Shown: positions 1 to 12,329, counted from the stretch's first letter. The stretch: DNA of 64,000 bases from CAXBBB01 sp963841855 (GCA_963841855.1 CAWJEJ010000001.1:1116001-1180000); one strand, 5' to 3'. Numbers and translations are program-made. Notes: generated from the letters alone by a model not told the origin.

Positions 1-1
1 C

Positions 2-1045
2 GACGACGGCGACGTGATGCAAATCGGCGAGCTGCTGCACCAGGCGTTCCACGAGGACGCGGCGCGGTCTGCTTTCGTCAACGGACTGGCCGACGTGTCG
101 CCCGAGCGCAACCTGCATGCGTTCGAGAGCAAGCTCGTGCGGATGTCGCCCGACGAGTTGTACCGCTTCGCGATGACGGGCAAGTCGCTTCTGCCCGTCC
201 ACCTCGACCCCGTTCCCAACCTCCTGTTCACGCGCGACGTGGCGGCCGTCGTCGGCGACCACATGCTCCTGAGCCATCCGGCGACCGGCGCGCGCAGCCG
301 AGAGAGCGTCATCATGCGCACCGTCGTCAACCACCACCCGGCGTTCGCGGGCATGCGCGACGAACTGATCGAATTGCCCCAGGGCGTCACGTTTGAGGGC
401 GGCGACTTGGTCGTGGCGGGCAACCGCACCATCCTGATTGGGCACAGCGAGCGCACGTCGTTTTCGGGCGTCATGGCAATCGCCGAAGCCCTGTTCGAGC
501 GCGACGCCGTCGACCACGTCGTCATGGTCGATCTGCCCAAGCGGCGCTACTGCATGCACCTCGACACCGTCTTCAACTTTATCAGCGACGACGAGTGCAT
601 CGTATTTCCGCCGTTCTTCGACGGCAGCCGTCCGGGCAACGTCGTCCACTTCAGCCGCTCGGACAGCAAGGGGCGCTTCTACTCGGAACTCACGACGGGC
701 CTCAAGGAAAAGCTGGAGCAGCTTCTCGAACGCGAACTGACGTTCCTCTCGTGCGGCGGCAACGACCCGGTCAACCAGCGCCGCGAGCAGTGGACGGACG
801 GCGCCAACTTCTTTGCTCTGGCGCCGGGCGTCGTGATGGGCTACGAGCGCAACCACAACACCTACGAGCAGCTTCAGCGCGCCGGATACCGCGTCGTGAC
901 GGCAGAGGGCTTCCTCCACTACCATGCCGAGAGCACGTTCGCTCGGGGCGAGAAGATCGCGGTCAAGATGGGCGGTATGGAGCTTTCGCGCGGACGCGGC
1001 GGCCCTCGCTGCATGACGCTGCCGCTGGCTCGATCGTCGAACTGA
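2..1045 (+). CDS. arcA: Arginine deiminase family protein (5' truncated by window edge)
   Basis: Hydrolyses arginine to citrulline and ammonia in the cytoplasm, the first step of the arginine deiminase pathway. The visible 347 residues carry the guanidino-group hydrolase motifs in order: FTRD near residue 77, EGGD near 132, HLDTVF near 186, GYERN near 280 and the C-terminal GRGGPRCMTLPL, whose Cys is the expected nucleophile. The frame is open to the window edge (Asp-Asp-Gly-Asp before the first GTG at 14), and the family is about 400-418 residues, so roughly 60 N-terminal residues lie outside. Other amidinotransferases are less likely because the C-terminal RGGPRCM pattern is typical of ArcA. 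No arcB or arcC is visible next to it. Confidence 0.88.
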   Translation, partial: DDGDVMQIGELLHQAFHEDAARSAFVNGLADVSPERNLHAFESKLVRMSPDELYRFAMTGKSLLPVHLDPVPNLLFTRDVAAVVGDHMLLSHPATGARSRESVIMRTVVNHHPAFAGMRDELIELPQGVTFEGGDLVVAGNRTILIGHSERTSFSGVMAIAEALFERDAVDHVVMVDLPKRRYCMHLDTVFNFISDDECIVFPPFFDGSRPGNVVHFSRSDSKGRFYSELTTGLKEKLEQLLERELTFLSCGGNDPVNQRREQWTDGANFFALAPGVVMGYERNHNTYEQLQRAGYRVVTAEGFLHYHAESTFARGEKIAVKMGGMELSRGRGGPRCMTLPLARSSN

Positions 1046-1077
1046 CCGGCGTTCGGCGAAACGCAAAAACGCACATC

Positions 1078-1085
1078 TACGTTTG
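1078..1085 (+). promoter_or_regulatory. Candidate -7 element TACGTTTG
   Basis: TACGTTTG matches the Bacteroidota -7 consensus TAnnTTTG exactly. A TTCG at 1052-1055 lies 22 bases upstream and is only a weak -33 match. It sits between arcA and the micro-protein start at 1183, which would give a leader of about 90 bases. Prediction from sequence only. Confidence 0.4.
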
Positions 1086-1182
1086 TGAAACGAATGTGTA
1101 GGCAGAAGCGGTTCACGGCACCTTCGCATCGCTTCGATGTTGAGGGCTTACCTCCGCCACCTTGTCCATTGGAGGTTCTACC

Positions 1183-1284
1183 ATGGCTACCAAAAAGCCC
1201 GCCTCACCGCCCAAAAGCACACCCGCCAAAGGCGCCCCGAAAACCGAGAAACCGCAGGCCAAGAAAGGAGCGAAGAGCAAGTAA
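1183..1284 (+). CDS. 33-residue Lys/Pro/Ala-rich basic micro-protein
   Basis: The ORF encodes 33 residues starting MATKKPASPPK and ending KKGAKSK. It is about one third Lys and otherwise almost only Ala and Pro, with no hydrophobic stretch, so it resembles the disordered basic tails of histone H1-like proteins. Expression is supported by a strong GGAGG at 1171-1175, seven bases before the ATG and unusual in this window, and by a near-perfect terminator 30 bases after the stop. I do not recognise a named family. Nucleic-acid binding is an inference from charge alone. Confidence 0.6.
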   Translation: MATKKPASPPKSTPAKGAPKTEKPQAKKGAKSK

Positions 1285-1316
1285 CTGCTCCCGTCCGTCG
1301 TGAAGGACCGGCTCGA

Positions 1317-1349
1317 GGCGAAGCAGATTCCGATCTGCTTCGCCTTTTT
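1317..1349 (+). terminator. Intrinsic terminator after the micro-protein
   Basis: A perfect 12-bp stem (GGCGAAGCAGAT, 1317-1328, with ATCTGCTTCGCC, 1333-1344) and a 4-base loop are followed by five T. The rest of the gap to the peptidase start at 1715 shows no supported feature. Confidence 0.88.
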
Positions 1350-1714
1350 CTTCGGAGGCCGCAAAGAGACGAACCGGCTTGCCCCTCCACCAGATAGTCG
1401 ACATCTTTCGGACGCGCCACTCCGCTCTCTGACGCGTCGCCTTTTCCCCCTACCGCTGCTCCTAATCGCGTGCGACTCCAACGAGTGAGCCGACGTTCAT
1501 CGAACCAACGGATCTCGCATCATTCTCGAATGAGCCAACGCCGCTGGTCGGCTCGTGGCGATTGGTCAAGTCCATTCTTTTGGCACTAAGAGCAATCTGC
1601 TGATCGGCTTTCAGGATCACCTGGACGGACCGGAAGACCACTGCGAGCGCATCCGCTGAGAGCTGGAAGGGGGCGGATGTGATAACTTGGATCGGTCATC
1701 AACCTTCCACTGCC

Positions 1715-3826
<2,112 letters not shown>

Positions 3827-3938
3827 CGTAGGACCGGGTGGCGTTGCGCGCTTGCTTTTGTCTCGCCTCAAGGCAGGCGTCCCTACCCGGCAGCGCTAAC
3901 TTGCACATTGCCAGCACATCGTCAACACCCCGACCGCC

Positions 3939-4349
3939 ATGTCCAAACCCATCGTCCACGCCCTGAGCAGCGCTCGCCGGTGGGGCGGCGTGTCCACCGA
4001 CTACCTGCCCATTCACGACCTGATGGACAGCACTAAGAGCGTGCTCGCCGACAACCGCCACCGCGCGTTGACGCACAATGCGTGGTTCATCGGCACGATC
4101 ATCGAAAGGGTGTTCGGCCACACCTTGATCACGAGCGACGGGCAGCAGGTGTCCACGCGCGATGTAGCCGAGCAGCACGTGATGGAGGACTTCGGCGGAC
4201 GGTTCTTGCCGACGGCTCAAGACTGGCTCGAATCCGTTCCACACGAACCGTGGATGGACGGTCGAGGCACACCACCCTCGCGCCGCAACGCCTCGCCAGA
4301 TGGAGTCCTGCCCGGGCATATCACGGCCGAGTTTCCGATGAGCGACTGA
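3939..4349 (+). CDS. DUF6915-like conserved protein
   Basis: A 136-residue soluble protein with no signal or membrane segment. The start MSKPIVHALSSARRWGG, the segment DYLPIHDLMDSTK and the run NRHRALTHNAWFIG followed by RVFG resemble, from memory, the DUF6915 family, whose function is unknown. Several His and Asp residues are regularly spaced (HDLMD, HRALTHN, EQHVMEDFGG) and could bind metal, but this is inference. The stop overlaps the next ATG (TGATG at 4347-4351), so translation is probably coupled and the two products may act together. Confidence 0.65.
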   Translation: MSKPIVHALSSARRWGGVSTDYLPIHDLMDSTKSVLADNRHRALTHNAWFIGTIIERVFGHTLITSDGQQVSTRDVAEQHVMEDFGGRFLPTAQDWLESVPHEPWMDGRGTPPSRRNASPDGVLPGHITAEFPMSD

Positions 4350-5761
4350 TGCGCTCCAATCACGACCTTTCCGCCGCGGGAGCCGACCTGCTCCGGTTTA
4401 TCCGCGACGAGCGTCAATGCCTCTGCGCGGTCCGCGACCAGTTGCGCGACGTCAACATTCAGATCTTCCGCGCTCACACCAGACAGGTGCTCACGCAGCA
4501 CTCTGCACTCCACCGCTTCACCCTGGAGCAAGCCACCACCTACGGCGACGACTGGTGGTATTTCTATGGCCCCACACTCGTGCTCAACGACAGCGTCCAG
4601 GTGTATGCGCGCAGGATTCCATCAGGAACCGACGACTCTTCCATTCTCGACATAGGACTGGATCCAATCGACAAGGTTGACCTGCCGGCCACGCCGAAGG
4701 AGTCCGGTAAAAACTGGAAAACGCGCCAGGAGGCCATCACTGCCCATTTCGGCGCGCTTCTGCCTGCCGCCAGCGATATCGTGCGCACGATCGGATCCGA
4801 ATCGGCGGATTGGAGCGAGCGCGCGTACGTCGACACTTTCGGTTACCACGCGCAAGTCGAGGTCGACCGAGACGTATTCCGCATCCGCCGCTCGTTCAAG
4901 CCCGAGGACGCTGGCTGGGTGACCCACGAGTACGATTACCTCGACCTGCTGCCCTTCGAGATACAGGCCGCCACCGGCACGTATGCCGACGCCCCCGAAC
5001 GTGCTCACCTCGTCTCGCAACTGCAAGAGTCCGACGCCCGCGTCGCCGAGCGGATGCTTGACGCCATCGCGCCGTCGGTGGAGGCGTGGCGCGACCAGCA
5101 TCCCGAAGCGTCACATCACTCGGTAGGCTGGGTGCAAACGCAGATCGGCGTGCGGCGCAGATTCGTCGGTGCCGAGTGGAACCCTTTCCGCTCGGCGTAC
5201 GGCATTCCTGGGGTGAACACGGACGCGCTCGGCACGTGGTCCGACGTGATCGGCGATCTGTTTGCCGATCTGCCCTCGGCGGGCGTACGCGCGCTCTGCG
5301 GCCAGCGGGGCGATCTGTCGCTGGTCACGTGGCACGCAGATGGCTCACGCGATGTATCTGCGTTTCAATACATCGCCGACATGCCGTACTGGGCAGCCGT
5401 GCCTCCGCTTGCGGGCCACCACATTCGCCGCGTGCTCGAACTGGCACCCGTCGTTCTACAGGCCACCGCGTCTCACATGCCGCACGTCGACGGCGCGAAC
5501 GGTCCTCGCCCTGTCAAAGACGTACTGAAATCCGTGCTGATTCAGGACGGATGGAACGATCACCGCCACCCGCGCGACGGGCACGTCCGCCTGCTTCTCG
5601 CTCGTCCCGAGCGCGTCGCCGACGCAAATCTGAGCGACTGCATCGGCATTCTCGACTATCTCCACTTACCGATGCACCGCGACAGCGTGTGGCTGCGAGC
5701 GGTCCGGCGCGGAGTGTTCGCCAACGTATTTGCGCGCCTCAGCGAGTTGGATACCGGCTGA
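4349..5761 (+). CDS. Unknown 470-residue protein coupled to the DUF6915-like gene
   Basis: The start at 4349 is chosen because its ATG overlaps the TGA of the upstream gene; the open frame further up to 4082 runs inside that gene. The product is soluble, rich in Trp, His and acidic residues, and shows no signal peptide, transmembrane segment or motif I recognise. Distinctive segments are TYGDDWWYFYGPTLVLN near residue 64 and DMPYWAAVPPLAGHHI near 345. Codon use looks like neighbouring genes. It ends eight bases before the convergent pyrG stop with no clear terminator between. Function unknown. Confidence 0.75.
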   Translation: MRSNHDLSAAGADLLRFIRDERQCLCAVRDQLRDVNIQIFRAHTRQVLTQHSALHRFTLEQATTYGDDWWYFYGPTLVLNDSVQVYARRIPSGTDDSSILDIGLDPIDKVDLPATPKESGKNWKTRQEAITAHFGALLPAASDIVRTIGSESADWSERAYVDTFGYHAQVEVDRDVFRIRRSFKPEDAGWVTHEYDYLDLLPFEIQAATGTYADAPERAHLVSQLQESDARVAERMLDAIAPSVEAWRDQHPEASHHSVGWVQTQIGVRRRFVGAEWNPFRSAYGIPGVNTDALGTWSDVIGDLFADLPSAGVRALCGQRGDLSLVTWHADGSRDVSAFQYIADMPYWAAVPPLAGHHIRRVLELAPVVLQATASHMPHVDGANGPRPVKDVLKSVLIQDGWNDHRHPRDGHVRLLLARPERVADANLSDCIGILDYLHLPMHRDSVWLRAVRRGVFANVFARLSELDTG

Positions 5762-5769
5762 TTGGTCGC

Positions 5770-7470
<1,701 letters not shown>

Positions 7471-7924
7471 GGCGCTGCGGGTGGTTGGGACGAGGGCGTT
7501 GGGCAGACGGCAAGGTAGGAAGGCGAGGCGCGCCCCGCCCTGCGTCACGTGGTTTTCGCCGTCGGAGCGCTGATCGCTCCGCTTGCCTTTTCGAGCTACC
7601 CTCGGTGACGTCTGGATGAGGTTACTCTTCTGCGCCACCGAGCGACCGAAAAGAGCAGCGCGCTGCGGCGCAGGAATTCTGATCGGCACGGCGACGTTTT
7701 GCATCCGCACGTTTCTCAGTCGACACGTGCAGATCAATCGAGGCGTCGATCGGCCCGGTTCACTTGTTGGAGGGGAACGTAGTAGCTCTCTTCAGGCCAT
7801 GCAGCAGCGTAAAACACGTCCCATGTCAGGAACCGGGTCTCCGCCGCGACTTTATCTTAGCGTTCCTGTTCGTAGACTATCGACGCTGACCACGCGCATC
7901 TCGCACTCTCCCCTCCGCACTGCC
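7471..7924. other. 454-bp divergent intergenic region
   Basis: Lies between the divergent starts of pyrG and the plug-domain protein and must hold both promoters. I see a 7-bp inverted repeat CGGAGCG/CGCTCCG at 7563-7581 without a T-run, and TATCTTAG near 7855, neither convincing. Open frames here lack coding character. Confidence 0.5.
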
Positions 7925-8668
7925 ATGAAGTTCTGGCATCTCTTCTTATTCCTTCTGCTTTCTGCCGCCGCTCCGGCCACAGCGCAGTCTGTTCGTGGGA
8001 GTGTTGTCAGTCTCGATTCGACACGGCTAGCTGGTGTAACCGTGCTTCTTTACTCCGAAACGGGAGAACTGGCGGGCGCTGCCGTGACGGACGTGGAGGG
8101 CGGCTTCGAGGTTCAGCTTTCCGAAGACCGACCGTATCTCCTGGTGGCGCGTCACGTGGGATACACGACTGTGGAAGCCGATAATGTCCGGCCGAGTAAG
8201 GACGAGACGCTTCTTATCACGCTCCAGAAAACTTCGATAGTCCTCGGCGAAGTCCTCGTAGAGGCGCAGGTGGCCCTTGAGATGCAGGCTTTCCTGAACC
8301 GAAGTGCTACGCGGTACGGGCGCTTTTTCTCGGTCGACCAGCACGGCTGGCGCGCGGGAGGTGTGCGAGGCGTGACCAACCGCGTCCCCTTCCTCTCCAT
8401 GGGATCGACGCAGTACGCAGGCGAGCCGCGCATCGTAGGCCGCACGTTCGCAGGCGGCTCGTGCACGCCGACGGTTTTCGTCGACGGCAACATGATCTAC
8501 CAGGATCCCATCGCCATCGTGACCTATCCTCTGCCCGACGAACTGCGCGCGGTCGAGGTCTATAGAAGTCCCGTTCACGCGCCTGAGCCCTACCAGAGCA
8601 TGTCGCTCATGGAGGCGGATCAGTGCGCGGTCGTGATGATGTGGACCTATCGCACGATGGACCGCTGA
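7925..8668 (+). CDS. Secreted protein with carboxypeptidase-regulatory-like and TonB-plug-like domains, no barrel
   Basis: The ATG at 7925 opens into a signal peptide ending PATAQ; the longer frame to 7583 has no coding look. Of 247 residues, about 22-105 form a carboxypeptidase-regulatory-like beta-sandwich (GSVVSLDSTRLAGVTVLLY, later VGYTTVEADNVRP). The C-terminal part (about 150-235) resembles a TonB receptor plug: CTPTVFVDGNMIY, then ELRAVEVYRSP. No beta-barrel follows, so this is not a transporter by itself. It may be an envelope scaffold or a reduced receptor. Two similar small envelope genes follow at 8704 and 9458. Confidence 0.75.
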   Translation: MKFWHLFLFLLLSAAAPATAQSVRGSVVSLDSTRLAGVTVLLYSETGELAGAAVTDVEGGFEVQLSEDRPYLLVARHVGYTTVEADNVRPSKDETLLITLQKTSIVLGEVLVEAQVALEMQAFLNRSATRYGRFFSVDQHGWRAGGVRGVTNRVPFLSMGSTQYAGEPRIVGRTFAGGSCTPTVFVDGNMIYQDPIAIVTYPLPDELRAVEVYRSPVHAPEPYQSMSLMEADQCAVVMMWTYRTMDR

Positions 8669-8703
8669 CCGCTTTCGCTCCCTCCTTTTCCAGTCCTTTC
8701 CGC

Positions 8704-9258
8704 ATGCCTCGCCTCTCCCGCCATCTCCTCTTCTGCCTCTTGCTCGCAGCAGTAGCCGGATGCTCCTCGTCCAAAGGTCCCAACGTGATCCGAGACGACA
8801 GCGGCGACGCGCCCGAAATGCGGACGCGCGCCATGACGCTCAACATGCCGTCCGATTCGGGGTATCAGGGCCAGAGCAACGTGCGCCACCAGTTTCTATT
8901 AACGGCTGGCAGCACGTGCGTCAACCGCGACCGGTGCATCGAGAAGGACGGTTATCTGCACTTCAAGTACAACGGCGGCACGCGCTCGGTGATGCGCAAC
9001 TACTCGCCCATCATCATCATGGCCGACTCGCGCCGCTTCTCGTGGCCTGAGTTCACAGACAGCGACGAAGAGCTGCTGGCTCGCATCGACGTGCACCTCG
9101 CCGTGTCCGTAGCCGACCTTCGCTCAATCGCCTTTGCCGAAAACGTTAGCGTACAGTTCGGCGGCCGCGCCGTCGACTTTGGCTTTGACCAGCGGCGCCC
9201 GATGCGCGAATTGATCGCCGAGTTGCAGGGCGGCATACTAGACGCTGCCACTCCGTAA
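8704..9258 (+). CDS. Hypothetical lipoprotein
   Basis: A 184-residue predicted lipoprotein: MPRLSRHLLFCLLLAAVAGC ends in a lipobox with Cys20, so the mature protein is lipid-anchored. After a Ser-rich linker it has a compact domain containing a likely disulfide (CVNRDRC) and a run of hydrophobic strands (SPIIIMADSRRFSWPEF). I recognise no family. It starts 35 bases after the plug-domain gene on the same strand and may be cotranscribed. The ATG at 8704 is chosen over the frame start at 8623 because only it gives the signal peptide. Confidence 0.72.
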   Translation: MPRLSRHLLFCLLLAAVAGCSSSKGPNVIRDDSGDAPEMRTRAMTLNMPSDSGYQGQSNVRHQFLLTAGSTCVNRDRCIEKDGYLHFKYNGGTRSVMRNYSPIIIMADSRRFSWPEFTDSDEELLARIDVHLAVSVADLRSIAFAENVSVQFGGRAVDFGFDQRRPMRELIAELQGGILDAATP

Positions 9259-9273
9259 CGAGCGGAGAAGAGA

Positions 9274-9291
9274 AGAGAGAGAGAGAGAGAG
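9274..9291. repeat. (AG)9 dinucleotide tract
   Basis: An 18-base AG run lies 15 bases after the lipoprotein stop, inside a purine-rich stretch (9261-9296). It could vary in length by slippage; no start codon or promoter element next to it suggests phase variation. Confidence 0.7.
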
Positions 9292-9457
9292 CGGAGTGAA
9301 TGCAGCGCTTCGCATGGAGAGGTCCAGCGGCTTGGCTGACGAGGAGACCGGCACGGCGCTACCGAAGAAGCCTCTGTTCGATCTGGATTGAGCGGCGGAA
9401 GCGCATCCGAAATGCCCCGCGTGGTGCGTTAGAACGAGACAGACTTTCTCCCTGCCA

Positions 9458-10573
9458 ATGCGCCGTTCTCTCTCGCTCCTCCTTCTCCTTTTTGCGGTTG
9501 CAGCGCCTGCTCGCGCTCAAGTGCCTGTAGCTACGCTGACGGGTGTCGTCACCGACGCGTCGACGGGTGAGCCGCTGCCGGGTGCGAGCGTGTTTATCGC
9601 TCAGTCGATGACCGGGACAGTGTCGGACCGCAACGGGCGCTTCACGATTACGGGCGTTCCGATGGGCGCGTTGAAGTTGTACGTGTCGTTCGTCGGCTTC
9701 GAAGCGCAGTCGCGCGACCTGATGCTGCGCGAGCCGCGCGTCTACTCATTTGAGTTCGCGATGGAGCCGTCCGCCGTGATTGCGGGCGAAGCCGTCGTCG
9801 AGGCTGAGCGCGACGAAAAATGGCAGGAGCGTTATGAACGCTTCGTAGCGCAGTTTATCGGCGAGACGCCCAACGCTGCCCTGACCACGATCGAGAATCC
9901 GTACGTGATGAGCTTCGAGGGCAGCAAATTGGGCACGCTGGAGGCTCAAGCGTCCGAACCGTTGGTAATCGAAAACCGCGCGCTAGGGTATAGAGTGAAG
10001 TACTTCCTGACCACGTTCAGGGCCACCCAAACGCGCACGAGCTACGACGGCGAGCCGCTCTACGAGGAGTTGACGCCATCCAGCCAGGAAGAGGCCGATC
10101 TGTGGGACGCCAACCGCCGCAGCGCGTTCATCGGATCGTTCCGCCACTTCTTACTCGCCGGACTAGCCGGACGGCTGGAGGGTCAGGGCTTCAAAACGTA
10201 CTGGCGCAACGCTGAGCAGGGTGCGAGTGACCGCATCGGCAGCCGCCGCCAAGAGTTCGATCCCAAGAACCTGCTCACCGACGGCGAAGTGCCGACCGAA
10301 CGCATTCTCGACACAGACGACGGTTACATCGAAATCATCTATGCCGGAGAGGTCGAGGATCCTGCCTACCGTGACTGGTGGAGCCAGGCAGGCGACGGGC
10401 GCATCACCGTCAAGCGCGACCGCTTCCAGACCTCGTGGATCCGCACCGAAAACGGCCCCGCCGTCGTCGACTACAAAGGCGACACCGGCAATCCGGGCGT
10501 GACGCTCTCGGGCTATCTCGCGTTCGAGCGCATCGCCGATGCCGTGCCCAAGGAATACCGTCCGGGACGTTGA
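9458..10573 (+). CDS. Secreted carboxypeptidase-regulatory-like domain protein
   Basis: A 371-residue exported protein with signal peptide MRRSLSLLLLLFAVAAPARAQ. Residues about 25-110 form a carboxypeptidase-regulatory-like domain with the usual GVVTDASTGEPLPGASV and DRNGRFTITGVP signatures. The remaining 260 residues contain a Trp- and Glu-rich region (ERDEKWQERYERFVAQFIG) like that of Bacteroidota proteins annotated only by this domain, with no plug, barrel or sorting domain. Probably periplasmic or outer-membrane associated, role unknown. The gene stands alone 199 bases after the lipoprotein. Confidence 0.8.
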   Translation: MRRSLSLLLLLFAVAAPARAQVPVATLTGVVTDASTGEPLPGASVFIAQSMTGTVSDRNGRFTITGVPMGALKLYVSFVGFEAQSRDLMLREPRVYSFEFAMEPSAVIAGEAVVEAERDEKWQERYERFVAQFIGETPNAALTTIENPYVMSFEGSKLGTLEAQASEPLVIENRALGYRVKYFLTTFRATQTRTSYDGEPLYEELTPSSQEEADLWDANRRSAFIGSFRHFLLAGLAGRLEGQGFKTYWRNAEQGASDRIGSRRQEFDPKNLLTDGEVPTERILDTDDGYIEIIYAGEVEDPAYRDWWSQAGDGRITVKRDRFQTSWIRTENGPAVVDYKGDTGNPGVTLSGYLAFERIADAVPKEYRPGR

Positions 10574-10625
10574 CTCCGTTCCAACTGAGCCGCACATACC
10601 GCAGAGTGGGCGACGCACGGAGTGA

Positions 10626-11210
10626 CAGGCAGATGACGATATCACGTGCGATGCCGCGCTGCCCATCGAACTGACCGCCTTCACCGCCACGCTCGACGGA
10701 AGCAGCGCGCGCCTGGCCTGGCATAACGCGTCCGAGAACAACAACAGCGGTTTCTCGGTCGAACACCAGGCACCTGGCACATCGGCCTTCGCCCCGCGCG
10801 GATGGGTGACCGGTGCAGGCACGATGCTCGAAGCGCAGCGCTACGCCTTCCCACCTCGGACCTCGCGCCGGGCCGCCACGCCTTCCGCCTGCGCCAGATC
10901 GACCTCGACGGCGCGTGCGAAGTACAGCCCTGTCGTAGAAGTCACCGTGACGGTCAGCGGCGGCGACGTGAGCGTGATCTCGTCTACGATGGGCGAGTCG
11001 GTGCGTGCGACGATGAGCGAGAGCCAGGGCGTGCGCGTCGACCTCTTCGACCTGCTCGGCCGCCGCGTGGCAACGCTGCACGACGGCGAGGCGGCGGCTA
11101 GCCAGACGCTGGACATCCAGCTTCCGTCCAGCCTGACGAGCGGCGCCTACCTGGCGCGCGTTACGGGCGAGCGCTTCTCGCAGACCGTTCGCGTGCGCGT
11201 CGTTCGGTAA
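10626..11210 (+). pseudogene. Remnant of a T9SS-sorted protein C-terminus with two frameshifts
   Basis: From 10626 the frame reads LPIELTAFTATLDGSSARL and then ASENNNSGFSV, the segment that normally precedes a T9SS sorting domain. After QRYAF near 10850 the homologous text (TSDLAPGRHAFRLRQIDLDG) continues in the +1 frame, then returns to the first frame near 10920 (YSPVVEVTVTV) and runs to a complete sorting domain (VDLFDLLGRRVATL, SGAYLARVTG). There is an in-frame TGA at 10623 and no start codon or signal peptide before the fragment. A one-base loss plus a one-base gain in an orphan fragment indicates decay, though the pair restores the frame. Confidence 0.75.
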
Positions 11211-11217
11211 CGGGCGA

Positions 11218-11257
11218 GCGAGCCGGTCGCCCTATCGTCACGCGGCGACCGGCTCGC
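11218..11257. terminator. GC-rich hairpin at the convergent gene ends
   Basis: A 14-bp stem, GCGAGCCGGTCGCC (11218-11231) with GGCGACCGGCTCGC (11244-11257), spans the pseudogene end and the last codons of the monooxygenase gene. It has no T-run on either strand, so it may act as a bidirectional stop only weakly. Confidence 0.4.
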
Positions 11258-12284
11258 CAATCGCTTTGCGTACGGCAGGGGCGACGATGGTGCCGTAGAG
11301 TTCGATCGCGCGCAGCACGTCGCCATGCGGCATCGGGCCGACGGTGATCTGGAGCAGCATCCGGTCGTGGCCGAACAGTTCGTGCTCCCACAAGATCTTG
11401 TCGATCACTCGCTGCGGATCGCCCAGGACCAGAGCGCCTGTTGGCCCGGCTTCGTGCGCAAAGTGATCGGCCGATGGAGCAGGCCAGCCGCGCTCGGCTC
11501 CGATGCGCGTCATTGTCTCCATGAACGGGGCTTGGGCAATACGCGCGGCGTCGTCGAACGTGTCGGCGATGAAGCCGTGCGTGTTGATACTGACTTTGGC
11601 TGCGTCCGGGTCGTGGCCCATCTCGGCCCACGCCTGCCGGTACAGGTCAATGAATGGCTTGAAGCGCGCTGGATTGCCGCCGATGATCGCGAGGGCAAGA
11701 GGAAGCCCCAAGTGCGCCGCTTGAACGACCGAACGCAGCGTGCCACCGACCGCGCGCCAGATCGGAATCTCGGTCTGTACCGGCCGCGGATAAACGCCTA
11801 GCTCGTCGATTGCCGCCCGGTGCCGCGTGCCTTCCCACGTCACCCGCTCGGACTTCTGGAGACGGAGCAGCAGCTCGAGCTTCTCGTCGAACAGTTCGTG
11901 GTAGTCTTCGAGCTTCTGCCCGAAAAGAGGAAACGACTCTACAAACGACCCGCGCCCGGCGATGATTTCGGCGCGTCCACCGCTGATCAGGTCGAGCGTC
12001 GCGAACCGTTGGAACACCCGGACGGGGTCGTCCGACGACAGCACCGTTACCGCGCTCGTCAGCCGGATCCGCTCAGTCCGCGCCGCCGCCGCGGCTAGCA
12101 ACACCTCGGGCGCCGACGCGACGTAGTCGGCCCGGTGATGCTCGCCGACGCCGTATACGTCTAACCCAACCTGATCGGCGAGCACGATCTCTTCGAGAAG
12201 ATTGGCGACGCGCTGCTGCGGTGTCGCAGAGTTGGTCGAAGTAGCAAGGGAGGTTTCGACGAATGAGAAGAGGCCCAATTCCAT
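11238..12284 (-). CDS. Luciferase-like flavin monooxygenase family protein
   Basis: A 348-residue F420- or FMN-dependent bacterial-luciferase-fold oxidoreductase, cytoplasmic. It begins MELGLFSFVE and shows the family segments VGEHHRADYVASAP, LSSDDPVRVFQRFATLD and GRAEIIAGRGSF. The ATG at 12284 is used because the longer frame (to 12518) precedes the conserved first beta-strand without similarity. The substrate cannot be told; the closest general group is the LLM-class oxidoreductases that act on small organic compounds. It is divergent from the DoxX-like gene across a palindrome-containing 138-bp region, suggesting shared redox-related control. Confidence 0.87.
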   Translation of the reverse strand: MELGLFSFVETSLATSTNSATPQQRVANLLEEIVLADQVGLDVYGVGEHHRADYVASAPEVLLAAAAARTERIRLTSAVTVLSSDDPVRVFQRFATLDLISGGRAEIIAGRGSFVESFPLFGQKLEDYHELFDEKLELLLRLQKSERVTWEGTRHRAAIDELGVYPRPVQTEIPIWRAVGGTLRSVVQAAHLGLPLALAIIGGNPARFKPFIDLYRQAWAEMGHDPDAAKVSINTHGFIADTFDDAARIAQAPFMETMTRIGAERGWPAPSADHFAHEAGPTGALVLGDPQRVIDKILWEHELFGHDRMLLQITVGPMPHGDVLRAIELYGTIVAPAVRKAIGEPVAA

Positions 12285-12329
12285 GGCGAGAGCGGAAATA
12301 TGAGCGGACACAACGCCCAATCGTTTTAC

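Noticed and set aside
4082..4348. N-terminal extension of the 470-residue unknown
   Set aside because: This part of the frame lies inside the DUF6915-like gene; the overlapping ATG at 4349 is a better start.
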